Source: Spinacia oleracea (lineage: Eukaryota > Streptophyta > Magnoliopsida > Caryophyllales > Amaranthaceae). Taken from it: a stretch of 64,000 nt of DNA. The translations under genes were made by a program, and so were the position numbers. Where the stretch lies: contig NC_079491.1 in assembly GCF_020520425.1 (NCBI RefSeq), positions 1,550,001-1,614,000 on the forward strand, read 5' to 3'. The notes beneath the pieces were generated by a model, which was given only the letters and a program-made list of their open reading frames with translations, had not been told where the DNA came from and did not search any database. Positions 1 through 12,700 of this stretch are shown here, in pieces (position 1 is the first letter of the stretch; every line of letters starts with the position of its first letter).

Positions 1-2289
1 AAACATTGCTTTTGTTTTTTTTTTTGAATGTGAGTCTTTCTGTGTTTGAAGCAGAAATTTAGGTATGCTGATTATGGAACAAAATAGCCATTTAGTTCCA
101 GCCTTTGAAAGGACTTAAAACAAACTAGATGACCCTACAACTAATGTAGCATTGCCATGCTTCATTTCTCACTTGTAGGTCATTAGTGTATCCTTAGCTT
201 CCATTGTTTGAGTTTTTACCGAAGTAAGAACCTCAAGCGGTATATGATACCAAGGAAGTTTGATTGCTAGGTCACTTCTCTTTAACCATAAATTTATAGG
301 TAGAAACGGAATCGTAAATTCTTTCATTTGTTCCTTGTTTCCTATTTCTTGTACCCTTTCTTATAGTCTTAAGAATTGAATTCTTTAGTGTTGACTTTTA
401 TACTTGTTAGACATGTCCAATGTCACCCCAACAAGGTTCTTAACATTTAATTTATGTTGAATATTAAGTTTCAACTAGATGATCTTACCAGAAGCTTCTA
501 AAGTTCTCTAAGCATCGATCTATTCGAATGTCTAGGGACTAGACTCATTCGAGAATTAAATGGACAAAGATATTAGGTTGTTAACCATTGGTAAAGCTGA
601 GCGTTTAAGCTCAATGCTTTATGATCTCAAAACTATAGTGTATTTTGAATTCACAAGCACCAATTGGTTTGCCATTCGAATTTGATATTCGAAAACAACC
701 ATAAAAGTCGATATAAGAAACGTACATTTTAAATTGCTCACTTTCTCTCTTTTCCGTGAATCGTTCTTGGATTCACTACCAATCGAGGAAATTTACTGTT
801 ACCTTTCTAAAAGGATTTATTGCAGTGCAAGATATTTAATTATAAACAATAATTAAAACATACATTGAAGCATGCAAAGTCTAAACATTTATCATGAATA
901 ATAACTTGAAATTAAAGCAACCATGCAATTCAAACAAGTTATTAGCATTTTATTCGATTTTATTGTTCCGGCAGGTGTGAATAAAATGATTCCAAGATCC
1001 TAAAACCATTGAAGAATTAAGCACAGTTTGTCGACTCAATTCTAAAACATTTTAGGTAAGCAAAAGCCTTTTGCTAATAGTCTAAAAACTACTCTTGGTT
1101 GATAGGTACGTCTAAGAACTTATTAGGTAAACCTATCGATGTTGCCACGACATAAAAGGACTCCTTACTTATATCGTTGAGTTTCACCAAAACTAACATG
1201 TACTCACAATTATTTGTGTACCTTGCCCCTTTAGGACCAATAAGTAACACCTCGCTGAGCGAAAACTATTACTAGATTGATGTAAAGGATATCCAAGCAA
1301 GTGTATATTTTGGCATGGCACCTTTTAACTCAATTTTTAAGTTTGGAACTTAAGGCTCTTACTATGTTGGTTAGATTTTAAGTGAACTAAAATCCTTAAT
1401 CATGCAACATAATCAAGCTTTTGATCTCATGCATTTTAAGACATATTTAAAGCAATAAATAACTTAAAACATGCATAAGATATTTGTGATCTAGTATGGC
1501 CCGACTTCATCTTGAAGCTTTGACTTCAAAGTCCGTCTTGAAAATCTCCGTGGGAGGCACCATTTTCTTCAAATAGGATAAGCTATAACTAATTACAACT
1601 ATTTGATGGTTCGCAGACCATATTTGAATTGAAAAATAACTTTGGTACTTTAGACCAATTACATTCAAATTAATGGTACGCAGACCATATTTTCTATCCT
1701 ATTTGGGCCATACTAGTCACTTCATAACCTGCAAAACAGTACATATACAATATATACCATTCACCCATTCATTATCATGAATGGCCCACATAGCTGGTTA
1801 GTAAAACACATTATGCATCACGTAAACATTTGCAGCAATTAATCAAGGGCACCAATAATCTACCAATTATTCAGTCCTTATTAATTCTAATCAAGTTGTT
1901 TTAACCTTAAGGATTTGTAGACCTAATCAAGAGTTTATGACTAAAAAGCGCTCCCACTTAAACCAATAAATTCATATGCTTTACCAATTTTAAACATAAA
2001 AATGTATTTCTAGTCCAACCGGAAACATACAAATTTAATTAAAATTTAAAGCTCATATCAATTTATAATTGAATCCAAAAATTTAATTTAATTTCAGTCG
2101 TATTTAAATTAATTCATGATTTTAATTTTAGTAAAATAATTAGAATAAATAACATTTATTATAATTATAATATTCAAAATTAAAATCCAAGAAAATAATT
2201 CAAATTATTAATTTTAAAATCAATTAAAATTACGTGAACTGAAATTTTCAAATTAAACATTCAAAACGATCTAATCGTAACGCAAACAC

Positions 2290-2930
2290 CCTACGCGTTG
2301 CACGCCCATGGACCGTACGCACACAGCCATTGCTGGCCATGTGCGCGCAGCCCATGCGCTCGTCGCATAGCTGCTGCTTCCCTATCGCAAGCCTCCGCAC
2401 ACATTGTGCTCGCTGCGCGCGCCAGCGCTCATCGCACGCGAGCTATCACTCGCAGTGCGCGCGCGCGACATCGCTCGCTGGGCGCGCGAGCCATCGCTCG
2501 CTGGGCGCGCGACATCGCTCGCTGGGCGCGCGACATCGCTCGCTGCGCGCGCGAGCCATCGCTCGCTGCGCGCGCGAGCCATCGCTCGCTGGCGCGAGCC
2601 ATCGCTCGCTGGGTCGCGACATCGCTCGCTGGGCGGGCGACATCGCGCGCTGTGCGCGCGAGTAATGCTGGGCGCAGCGCTCGTGGCACGCGAGCTTGCG
2701 CTCGCTGCGCGCGAGGCTGCGCGCTCTTGTGCGAGGCAGCGCGCGCTGTGGCGCAGCTCGCTTGCTGCCCACACGCGACTGCCTTGGCTCGCCCTTCGCC
2801 CATGCCCATTCGTTCATTGCTCGTGGCACACGACACAAGGCAGGGCTGCTGCCTTGTGCTCGTGCACTACGCCCTTGCTCATTGCATTCGTGCCGCACGG
2901 GCGACGAGCTCCCTTGCTCGTCGTCGCATG
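2290..2930. repeat. GC-rich tandem repeat block in the retroelement leader
   Basis: Inside a very AT-rich leader lies a block built from roughly 20-25 bp units such as GCGCGCGAGCCATCGCTCGC, most regular at about 2440-2665. The units are partly self-complementary because GAGCGATG recurs against CATCGCTC. Long open frames exist on both strands, but only because the repeat lacks stops. They encode Arg/Ala/Ser-rich low-complexity sequence and I do not regard them as genes. Confidence 0.7.
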
Positions 2931-3715
2931 CCCGCATTATACAACACCCCTTAAGGGTAACACGAAGCGTCCATTGCTTCGTGCGTGCAAGTTATATGAA
3001 CGAATCGCATAAAAATTTAAAATTTATATTTAAAATTAATGACAAATTAATAAATATTATTAATTTCATAATTTTAGGGCGAAAAAATCGAAAATTTATT
3101 ATCCAATTGATTTCCGATTGTTATGGATTCAAGTCTAGGTCATAAAAATTTAAAATTTATCGTAAATTTACAATTTTTATGGTGGTTTTTAATCATAGGT
3201 TTCTAATTAAATTACAATTAATTATGAAAATCAAATTAATTCTAAATTATTCTAATTTTCAACAAATTAATCATAATTACAAATTAGATTGCATAATTAA
3301 CAAGACTAGGCATTCAAACTTGTTAAACATATGCATTAGGTCAATCAAAAATTCAAGATTTATCAACAAGAATCGCAAATATTTAATTTAACATCTTAAA
3401 TTTACGAAATTTTGCATTCGAAAAACTAAAACCTTCGAAAAGTCATAGTTAGGCTTCGAATTTGAGAATTCTGGGTTCGGCCGAAAAATACTGTTTTTTG
3501 TCAAAATTTTAGAATGCCTTTTACATGCGGAATTGACACAAAAATCACTCGATTTGGATGAGTAACGAAGAAACTGCCGAAAAACTGCGTACGTATAATT
3601 AAATAAACGCAATTTGCAATTAATTAACAATTACGAAAATTAATCACCCCTTTTAATTCTTGCAAATTTGTAATATTTAACCATGTTCATGCAATTTAGA
3701 TTATGAAAATAATAA

Positions 3716-3731
3716 GGGGCTCGTGATACCA
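3716..3731 (-). other. Primer-binding site, initiator-tRNA-Met type
   Basis: The minus strand reads TGGTATCACGAGCCCC, one base inside the LTR. It begins with the TGGTATCA typical of plant LTR-element priming sites complementary to the 3' end of initiator tRNA-Met. This fixes the element's orientation as minus and identifies the right-hand LTR as the 5' LTR. Confidence 0.75.
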
Positions 3732-3732
3732 C

Positions 3733-5110
3733 TGTTAGGTTATGATTCATATGACAGTTCATAAATCATGCGGAAAAACCATAAAGCCAGGAAACATATT
3801 ATTTACACATAATCATTTAGCATAGTTTAGATGCATACTCTTTGTTGCGTGCCTTCCCTAGCTGCGCCCGAACCGAACAAGAACAAGTCTTTAGGACTCC
3901 AAGTGTCGTCCCTCCGTAGATAGTCCACAGCACGTCCGGATCCGCCTTAAGATTGACCAACTAGAATCGCCCTTAAGGTTCTAATATTTTCGGTTAGGTA
4001 GGCAAGAATATTGGCTGATTTTTCTGCTTAAAAATCTTAGTTTTGAATACTTAAAACTTGTGTATAAATAATGACCCCTAGGCCTTTATTTATAGAGTTA
4101 TGGAAAAGGAATCGTAATCCTAGTAGGATACGAATTAATTGAAATTAGAATCCTACATGAATTCTATTTAATTAATTTATCCAATTAGGAATAGGAATTT
4201 AATCATACACTAACTCTTGTAGATTTAGGAATCACGCATGAGCACAAACTCACACACACACGGCAGCCACAAGGGCTGCCCATGCGCGTGCGAGCAGCAG
4301 CCCACGCAGCGCGGCCCACGCATCCGTGGCCTTGGCGCGCGCTGGGCCTGCCTTGTGGTAGGCCTGGGCGCTGCCTTGGCTGGGCTTGTGGCGCGCGTGC
4401 TTGCTGGGCGATGGCCCGGCTTCGTGCTGGGCCTTCGTCCGGCAGGCCTCGTCCGATGCTAATTCGTACGATACGCTTCCGATTAAATTTCCAGTTCCGG
4501 AATTTATTTCCGATACGAACAATATTTAATATTTCCGATTCCGGAATTAATTTCCGTTTCGAACAAATATTTAATATTTCCGTTTCCGGAATTATTTTCC
4601 GATTCCGGTAATATTTCCGATTCTGACAATATTTCCGTTTCCGGCAATATTTCCGATTCTGGTAATATTTCCATTTCCAATAATATTTTCCGATACGTAC
4701 CATGTTTCCGTTTCCGGCAACATCTACGACTTGGATAATATTCATATTTCCGATACGATCCATATTTCCGTTTCCGGCAATATCATCGTTTCCGGAGTAT
4801 TCATTTCTTGCCTGTGACGATCTTAGCTCCCACTGAAACCAAGATCCGTCGGTTCCGAATATTCATAGATGGAGTATTTAATGCCATTAAATACTTGATC
4901 CGTTTACGTACTATTTGTGTGACCCTACGGGTTCAGTCAAGAGTAAGCTGTGGATTAATATCTTTAATTCCACTTGAACTGAAGCGGCCTCTAGCTAGGC
5001 ATTCAGCTCACTTGATCTCACTGAATTATTAACTTGTTAATTAATACTGAACCGCATTTATTAGACTTAACATAGAATGCATACTTGGACCAAGGGCATT
5101 ATTTCCTTCA
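3733..5110 (-). repeat. Long terminal repeat, 1378 bp
   Basis: On the minus strand the repeat begins TGAAGGAAATAATGCCC and ends ATAACCTAACA, giving the canonical TG...CA boundaries, with the PBS one base beyond its inner end. I recognise the start as a common Caryophyllales Copia LTR, from memory. It contains a GC-rich patch (about 4255-4460) and a degenerate run of TTTCCG-type units (about 4480-4800). Only one copy is visible. Confidence 0.8.
4480..4800. repeat. Degenerate TTTCCGrTTCCGG repeat run within the LTR
   Basis: About 320 bp of the LTR consists of imperfect units of the type TTTCCGTTTCCGGNAATA, with drifting spacing. It is a degenerate minisatellite within the LTR and has no coding potential. 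Confidence 0.65.
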
Positions 5111-5890
5111 ATTACTTCCTCTTCTTTTAACTATTTCATCTTCAACGCCTTCTGCTTCCCTTTCTCCATTAAACTTCCCCCTTTTCATTGTATTTCCAGT
5201 CCAATTTCTTTTAAATGTATATATACTACACCAGGTTTCATGATCACCTGCAATTCAGTAATTCCAGTTCAGTAATATAATTAGGTAAGGTCAACTAATT
5301 ACGCTAAAAAGTTCAACTAAGCACTTTACGCCTTATCCAATAACTAAGTACGGAGTATAATTAAACAACTAATGCAACTCAATAAATAATTCAACAACTT
5401 TAGTGACTAACTGAAAAATTAATTAAATTGATCTATTGTTGAGTTGAAAACATTTTACTCCACCCCCACATTACAAATGAATTTCTTGAGCCCCGATTCA
5501 ATTGAATTAACCCAAATCAATTAAATTCAATTTTCAGTTTTTAATTGAGCCACGAGTCCCCGACTCAATTGAATTAACCCAAATCAATTGTGAAATCTAC
5601 GCAATAATTCAACCCACCAAAAACAAAATTTAAGCAAACATAAGATTTTGATCACTATATTTAACCGAATTTCCTTATTCAAAAAAATCAGGGTTAGCAA
5701 TTTACGAAGGAAGAATTAATTGCGCTTGCTTGCTTTTACAGATGCGTGACTATCACTTTTGTTGGCTGATTTCATGAATGGAGAAGGAAGTACGAAGGTT
5801 GAAGCTTAGATATGGTGTTAATGGCAGAGAGGGAGAGGAGCAGGAAAACGACGATCTCTTTTTTTATATATAAAAGTTATTGCTTTTTTT
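5111..5890 (-). other. Possible 5' end of a host gene interrupted by the LTR element
   Basis: Read on the minus strand, this stretch resembles a plant 5' gene end. There is a CT-rich leader (about 5850-5740), a possible donor near 5720, an acceptor-like TTGCAG near 5245, and an ATG at 5188-5186. That ATG opens a frame of 25-26 codons (MKRGKFNGEREAEGVEDE and onward) which runs unbroken into the LTR edge at 5110. The short peptide matches no family I know. Also present, at 5485-5590, is an imperfect direct repeat of a CAATTGAATTAACCCAAATC motif. Chance is a real alternative. Confidence 0.2.
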
Positions 5891-7955
5891 CTTTTTTTTT
5901 TAATGGTAGAGAAATTCTCCGTATAAATTATGAGGTGTGGGGAGTTGTCAAAAATAATAATCCACGTAGGCATATTTTAGAAGGAAGAGTCAAACTTTAC
6001 AGGTTGCCAAATAAATTATCCGGTTACCGGTTAAAAAACTTGATAAAAATAAATGGGTATAAAAGATTAACTTAATCCGATATAATTAAAAGTTAGACTT
6101 AATATTAATAAATGGAGCAAAGGTTGACTTATTCCCATCAATTTTTCCAAAAGTAAATACAAAACAAAGTTGATTATACATGCATTTGCATGAATTTCCA
6201 TGCTCACGATTACATTCTTTTATAAATTGAGAATAAGAATATTTTCGTTGACGCAACATATTATGAAACTCTCTAGATTGCTCTATTCAAGCACCTCATT
6301 CTATTATGTAGTGGTGTCAATTAGGAAAACAGACCGGTTTTAAGTAGGCTTCATCAGGTTGGGTTGAAACAGGTTCATTTGGTTATTGGGTAAGATCGGA
6401 CCATGTTGAAACTTTAACGAGTGGGGTCGGGTGGTAGGCACGTGATTATATCAGGTCTGGTTCATATAGGGTCGGGGTATAGTCGGGTTGTAAAACGAGA
6501 TTATCGAGGTTGTAACAGGTTAGGCTCATAGTCGGGTCGAGTCATAGTCAATAAAAGAGTGCATGACTAATAAAATAATACGTATACATAAGTTTATTAG
6601 ACCGTTAAGAATTAAATACTATAACATTCTATGTGTTATTATTCTAATAAGCTAATAATTGACAGATTGATTATAATAACTGTTTTATACTAAAACTCTA
6701 CAAAACTATAACTATATAATAACAACGTAACTCCAATGGTTTAATTTGACTAACTTGCAATTTATTAAAATATCAATTAGCGACTCACTTGACCGTTGGA
6801 GGAAAATTACAAATTCGCTTAGTTAAGTTAATTGCTCATTTAAGCTAATTCGCTTGGCCATTTTACACAAAATCCTGTAAACATCTCCTTCAAATGCGTG
6901 AGTGGGACGTTTATTCTCGTATTAGTACATTTTAAAAATAAAATAAATCAAATCTACTACTTAACTATATTGTATATATACTTATACGGAGTATATTATA
7001 TTGTAATGTAATATAATATAATGCATGCAAACGTTTAGTTTAGCTATTTGTATTGATAGTATAATAAACCAGTAAGTCATTTTTTGTAAAGTAAGAGTTT
7101 AATAAATAAAAATTTTAAAAAATAAATTTACAAATTAGCTAATCATTGGAGCAAAAAGTAGCTAGAAATGGTGTAGCTTATAAAAGATGACGTGGCATGT
7201 CAAGCTAGCTAATCAACAAATTAACCCACCATTGGAGTTGCTCTAAGTACAACTTAATAATTAAATTAGCTTGAATTATATTTTTAGTAACAATTACGGA
7301 GTACGATTTTAAAATATTTAATATAGAGTAAATTTTAAGAAGTGATCCCCCTTTATTTATTACATCTAAATACAAATACTCAGTATTTTTTTGTGGTTGG
7401 CATTAAAAATCAAAATTATTAACTAATTCATTACCACCTTATAAATTAATGTAGCATTTAAATAAACTAATTCTTCAAAAAAATTAATAAAACCGTGTGT
7501 TATACGGGTGCTAAGGCTCTGTTCTATTCGACTTATTTTTTCTGAATTTATATTATTTGAACTTAACTGAACTGTTTTGAACTTTTCAAATGTAAAATTT
7601 ATTTTATCTGCAAAAATGTATTTAATGTGAAATAAATTTATTTGTGTGTGAAAATGTTTAGAAAAAAAAAATTAATTTTTTCTGATCCTATCTTAATTTA
7701 TTTTATATGAAATAAATTAAAAATGAACAAAATAAATTGGACCATAAATTAGACATTTCTGATCATCTTAGGCCTCCATCACCCTCGAAGTTTGGAATTG
7801 GAGGGTAAAAGTTCAGGCAAACCAAATAAGAAAAAAAAAAGGAAAAAGAAAAAGGAAATGTAAGCTTCTTCTCTATTTCACCATAATTAAAAGTAGTTGA
7901 AGAAGTTCCTCGTGAAGTAGTTTAATCTCAGACACTCAAAAAAAATCATCTAGCA
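5891..7955. other. Intergenic and promoter region with degenerate repeats
   Basis: No coding region is seen. At 6310-6560 there is a GGGTCGGG/GGTTGGG-rich stretch beginning TAGTGGTGTCAATTAGG, which looks like one end of a GC-rich hAT-type element whose other end I cannot find. At 7510-7760 there is a sequence starting GGCTCTGTTC that resembles the start of the Tourist-like element at 38184 but lacks a clear partner end. The last 100 bp before the ATG at 7956 should hold the 5'UTR of the next gene. Confidence 0.5.
6729..7243. mobile_element. MITE-like element with AACTCCAATGG inverted ends
   Basis: The left end reads GTAACTCCAATGGTTTAA and the right end reads CCATTGGAGTTGCTC, which are inverse complements over about 11 bases. 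The interior is AT-rich and non-coding. This is a common plant miniature-element end, resembling the element at 43851-44098. I could not find a convincing target duplication, so the exact limits are approximate. Confidence 0.5.
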
Positions 7956-9753
7956 ATGGTTTCTGTATACACTTGGTGCCGCTACATCGCCCACAAACTT
8001 GAATACTCCATGGCTGTCAGCTGGAAGGTGCCTCTTCTTTCCATTACTTTCATCCAATTTCAGTCTTGCATTATGAATTTTTCGTGTTTTTTGTGATTTG
8101 ATTGTGTAATATGTGAGTAATTAGTTAATGGGGGTGAATTCATTTTCGGTGGGTTTTGCTAATTAGTTCTTGTTGGTGAATTGAACTTTGGGTTTGAATC
8201 TGAAATGATTAGTTTCTTTAATTGGGTGTGCTTTTCTTTGGGTTATTTCGAAATTCTTGCTAATTTATCGACGGGTTTTGGGTTGATTTTTTTAGGGTTT
8301 AAGGTTTAGGGTTTATCATTTCTTTGTTTTGAGGTTAACGGTGCGATCTTTTGGCATTACTCTCTTTGTATTAGTTGAATCGGCATGTAAAATTGTCCAG
8401 GCAGCAATTCTTCCTGAATAATGAAGTATGACAATGATTTCATTATGACAAGTAATTAAGGGGGTAAAGAATGAAAGTGAAGTTGTCTTGATGTTTCCCA
8501 ATGAAATAAATTGCGAAATTCAGTACTAGGAGAGTAGGAGTTGCTTTGGCTTAATGAACAGTCTGCAGGATCATTCTGATTGTGTACATTTAATCTGCTT
8601 TTGGACAATTTGGTTTGTATCATTGTATGTGCATTACACTTTTTCGTAATTACATCAGTTCAACCTGCGTGTGTATGTGTGTGCGCGTGTTCTTGGGGAA
8701 GGGGAACTGGGATTTTGTACCATTTTACTGTTTATCTTTTGGGGTGCAAATTTGCAATGATGTTTTGATAATTAGGACAGTGGATCATTAGTTGGCACAA
8801 TTGTTTCCATGTTGTGTCTCAGAAAATAAGATGACGATTTACAAGGGGATATAAAAACTATCTTTTGTCCATAACAAGTTGTATTTACCTAATTCACTAA
8901 TTTTGAGATTGGGCACGGGTTCACATTTCGCTACCTAAAATGCATCAGTTTCATGTTACAATTCACCTTTCTGGGTTGGCAGAGGATTAGGGAATTAGGT
9001 AATTCTAATTACAACATTTTAAGTTGGGCTGCATCATCTTTTCAAGAAGAAGTTTCTATATCTTTATGAATAATATGAAATCTAGGCTGATGGTTTGTGG
9101 TTGTATCATGCTTCTACTTATTTGGCACATTCCTTTTTAGCAAGGTTTTGTTTACATGAAAACAGCCTCCTACTGTATGCTACTGACCTACAGTTTGTTC
9201 AGGGATTAACTTGTATACATCTTGACCTTTTAATGTGCCAACTCTAGTGAACAGGAGTCAGAAGGATTCCTGTTGGGTTTTCATTGTCGTGGAGATTCTT
9301 TGCCTTTTGTAAAAACTGCAATTTTCATGTTATACAATCTTTTTCATTTACCATTTATGTGTCGATGTTATCAGTCTCCTAGGGCGCATCTTTTCTGATT
9401 GGGATGTTTAATGTGTTTTGAAGCACTATAAAGGGGGACGGATAACTGAAGGTCAAATTGGAGACACTGTCTGGAAAAACCTATTTCAGGGCAAAGTAAC
9501 CTTTTTACATTGGAATAAAGGACAAGAGATGGCTCCTACGATTGGGTCCGAAGGTGGAACTCTCTTAGTTAGAAAAATACCAGTTCCAGGCCCAAGGTAA
9601 TTCAGGATTGCCTATTTTTATTGTTCTTCATTCTATCTAGTGTTCATCAATTTCACACCTTTGTTCTTCATTCTATCGGATTGGCATTGTTGAGTTCCTA
9701 CGTGAACGTTGGATGTCTCATGTTTCTCATCTTTCATGGAGGCTAGTGGGGAG

Positions 9754-9786
<33 letters not shown>

Positions 9787-12700
9787 TGGGGGATGATGGT
9801 GTTCTTTGCTTTACATTTTTTTAGAAGGCACCGTTAATTATTGGTTGTCAGTGTATACATATTGTAATTTTAATGTTAGCTGGAGGTGAAACTGGGTGAA
9901 GTTAGTCGCATCCTATGAAATGGTGATTTTTACAAATTTCTCCATCCTTTTCAACTTTATACTTCTAAGTGAGCCATGGACTCCCTCAAAAAAAAAAAAA
10001 AAAAGTGAGCCATGGACAGTAAGAAGAAATGTCAAGAGTGGAATGAAAAATCGATGGTATATATATTAGAGAGAAAAGTAGTAAGAAATGTCAAGAGTGG
10101 AGTTAAAAATCGTTTGTATGTGAATATTGGGTTGATGCGATGGAGACAGAAAGTAAGTTTAACTTAAAAAAAGAAATGGGAAGCTATTTTTAGGGACATC
10201 CCCATACGGAAAGTGGGAAATTAGATATGAGATGGTGGGAGTGTTAAATAATTAAAGTTCTAGTATATTTTGTATGTAAATATTCACCTAAGATGTTATG
10301 TCCTGTACTCCTGTGCATTAAGGTAATCTGCCAATTTAGCTGAAGTGGAAAGATAAAAACGCTGCACTGGTCATTAACCTTGGTTCGTTGCAACTATATA
10401 TCCTTATTTTTTATGATGTTTTCTTTGTGGTATTGGAGCTTGTCGTTATTTCTAATTGGCTGGGTTTAATCTGGTAATGTGAAGGGGGCTGAAGGACTGT
10501 GTTGCAGAAATTTGGAATTTATAGGTCTATGTTTTTTATGGTTTACATGGAAAGGAAGTAGTGGGCGTATGTTTGTAGACAAAGCCTTGTCAGTTGTTGT
10601 GACTTGAGTCTCTTTAAGCGCTCAGTTTTCAGGTCATAGACTTATAGCTAAAGCCAAGATATCTATCATGAATAGAACTCATTGATAACGTAGTCTTAGG
10701 CTATAGATAGTTTTATGTGTGAGGTTACTAGTGTTTTTGTCCATGGCTCTTTTGTAATGGTTATCCGGTTGTGAGATATCTGAATCCTGAAGGTATGGTT
10801 TATTTTGTCCCCAGAACTTCTCTTGAATAAGCTAAGGTTGACTTCTCTTGGTATTAATTTGATACTTCTATTATTCTGTATGACTTAACCCCCTTCCTCC
10901 ATAAACGAGAGCGCATACACACACACACGCCACACAAACTCACATGTATATGTCCTTTAGTGAGGCGATTGAACGAACAAAAAGCGGGGGGGGGGGGGGG
11001 GGGGGGAGGCAAAACACAAACTCTTTCGATGTGTAGCCCGGGATCTTGTAAGAGACCGTAACAGTCTCTCTTTCGTAATTAGGTTCTTCCCCGATTATCA
11101 GCCTATCCTATCGCCAGTCAGGAATTTGGGATGGAATGGTTTGGTAACTGATTATCTTGAATAAGAAGCCATAATGATGTTGGTTGAGATAAATCTGGGA
11201 TTTGGACTTTTCTGCTTCAGCTCTTATGGCGCTGGTTTAGGTCAAGAAAACCTTTTCAGTCTTTAGCTTAGACATGTTCGAAGATGGTTTCTACTGTTTC
11301 TCCGCAATCCGCACCTAGTTTTGCTGAAATTTTTTGTGCGGTCAATTCGTTGCTCCCTCTGGGAAATGCTTTTTATTTCAAAGTGTAGTTTAGTTCTGTC
11401 TACTCTAGCAACTGTTTTGTTACCTGACTTAGTTGATTGAGTGATCCATTCTCAAGAAACTGGATGATGAATCACAAATGGTTTGTGCCTCTCTTCGCTT
11501 GAGAGTTACTAGTTTACTATTCTCTTCACGTGAAGTTATTGCATTATCCTACATTTATGTCAATTGGACACGGTCACACGAGTACGGCTGTCAGATATGA
11601 CTCCTATGGGTATACATTTGATTGTCCAACTCAACATGGCTAAAAACTCAAGAGGACACTGTTATAAATTTGAACACGTGTGGGGATAAGGAATTCTGTA
11701 TTCTGTGTTATAGTATCAAGAATAATTTTAAATAAATGAGGTTGATTATATTAAGAAGTATAAGGTGTAGAGCCAATTACTTGTCTAATAAGCAGATATT
11801 ACCCTCATAACCTTATCTAGCCCAAAACCATGTATTCCAAAATCTGAGCTGTCTGAAAGAAGTTTGATCTGTGTAAGTAAATCGACCTATCCAATGCTCT
11901 CTTCTCTGCCCCCTCTTCCGTCTTATGGTTTATGAGGACATGAATTGTTTGATCGCAAGGTCAAGTATTGGGTACGGATTCTTTCATGTATCCTTAAATG
12001 TGTCTTGCCATCACAGGTGTGGCAGCAAGAAGTATTTTTATGTATCTCTTGCAAAAGCCTAATTTAAGCAAAGATGTTTGTGTGTGACTGTATCTTTGCA
12101 TAGATTTTGTCAGCCTGGAAGTATTTTTTTTTATGTATCTCTTGCAAAAGCCTAATTTAAGCAAAGATGTTTGTGTGTGACTGTATCTTTGCATGAATTC
12201 TGTCAGCCTGTAAGCAGATGTGTCCTTTCAATTTTTTGTTAGTTCTTAAAATGTTTAAATTCCTTTTGCCCTAGTTTGATTATACTTCGCATATATTTGT
12301 CATGGTAGGTAGAAGTGGATGCACTATCTTCTTTCCCCCTTTTTTAGTTCTTATCATGGAAAGATATGTAATGTACTGTGTTGCTGCATAATTTTCTTGT
12401 TATATTTCCGTTTTGTCTGGCAAGGAAAAGGAGAACAGATAACTCTACATTTCTTTGCAAATGTTGCTTTCTATTTCAAATTCTTAAATGTGTGTATATT
12501 ACCATGGCAGTCGTGTTTTCATTGGAGATATAGTGGTCTTGAAAGACCCTGAAAGCCCAAATGACTATCTAGTCAGAAGACTTGCTGCCACGGAAGGATA
12601 TGAAATGGTCTCGAAGGATGAAAAAGAGGAGCCTTTTATTCTAGACAAGAACGAATGCTGGGTTCTTGCTGACAATGAAGCTTTGAAGCCAAAGGTACTG

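Larger units (their letters stand above)
1..5110 (-). mobile_element. Copia-type LTR retrotransposon, 5' part only (LTR, PBS and leader)
   Basis: A minus-strand LTR element enters the window from the left. Its 5' LTR is at 3733-5110, a primer-binding site follows at 3716-3731, and the interior runs off the left edge. The interior seen here, about 3.7 kb, shows no gag or pol similarity in any frame. Autonomous Copia elements usually start gag within a few hundred bases of the PBS, so this looks like a non-autonomous, long-leader (LARD-like) derivative. The interior is very AT-rich except for one GC-rich repeat block (about 2290-2930). The second LTR lies outside, so neither age nor target duplication can be judged. 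Family placement rests on the LTR ends and the initiator-Met-type PBS. Treated as a fossil. Confidence 0.75.

Noticed and set aside
2298-3145. Several overlapping long open frames on both strands in the GC-rich block
   Set aside because: They follow from a stop-poor tandem repeat; the products are Arg/Ala/Ser low-complexity and the frames overlap in both directions.
4203-4763. 186-residue open frame within the LTR
   Set aside because: It reads through the TTTCCG repeat run and the GC-rich patch of the LTR; the residues are repeat products without a family match.
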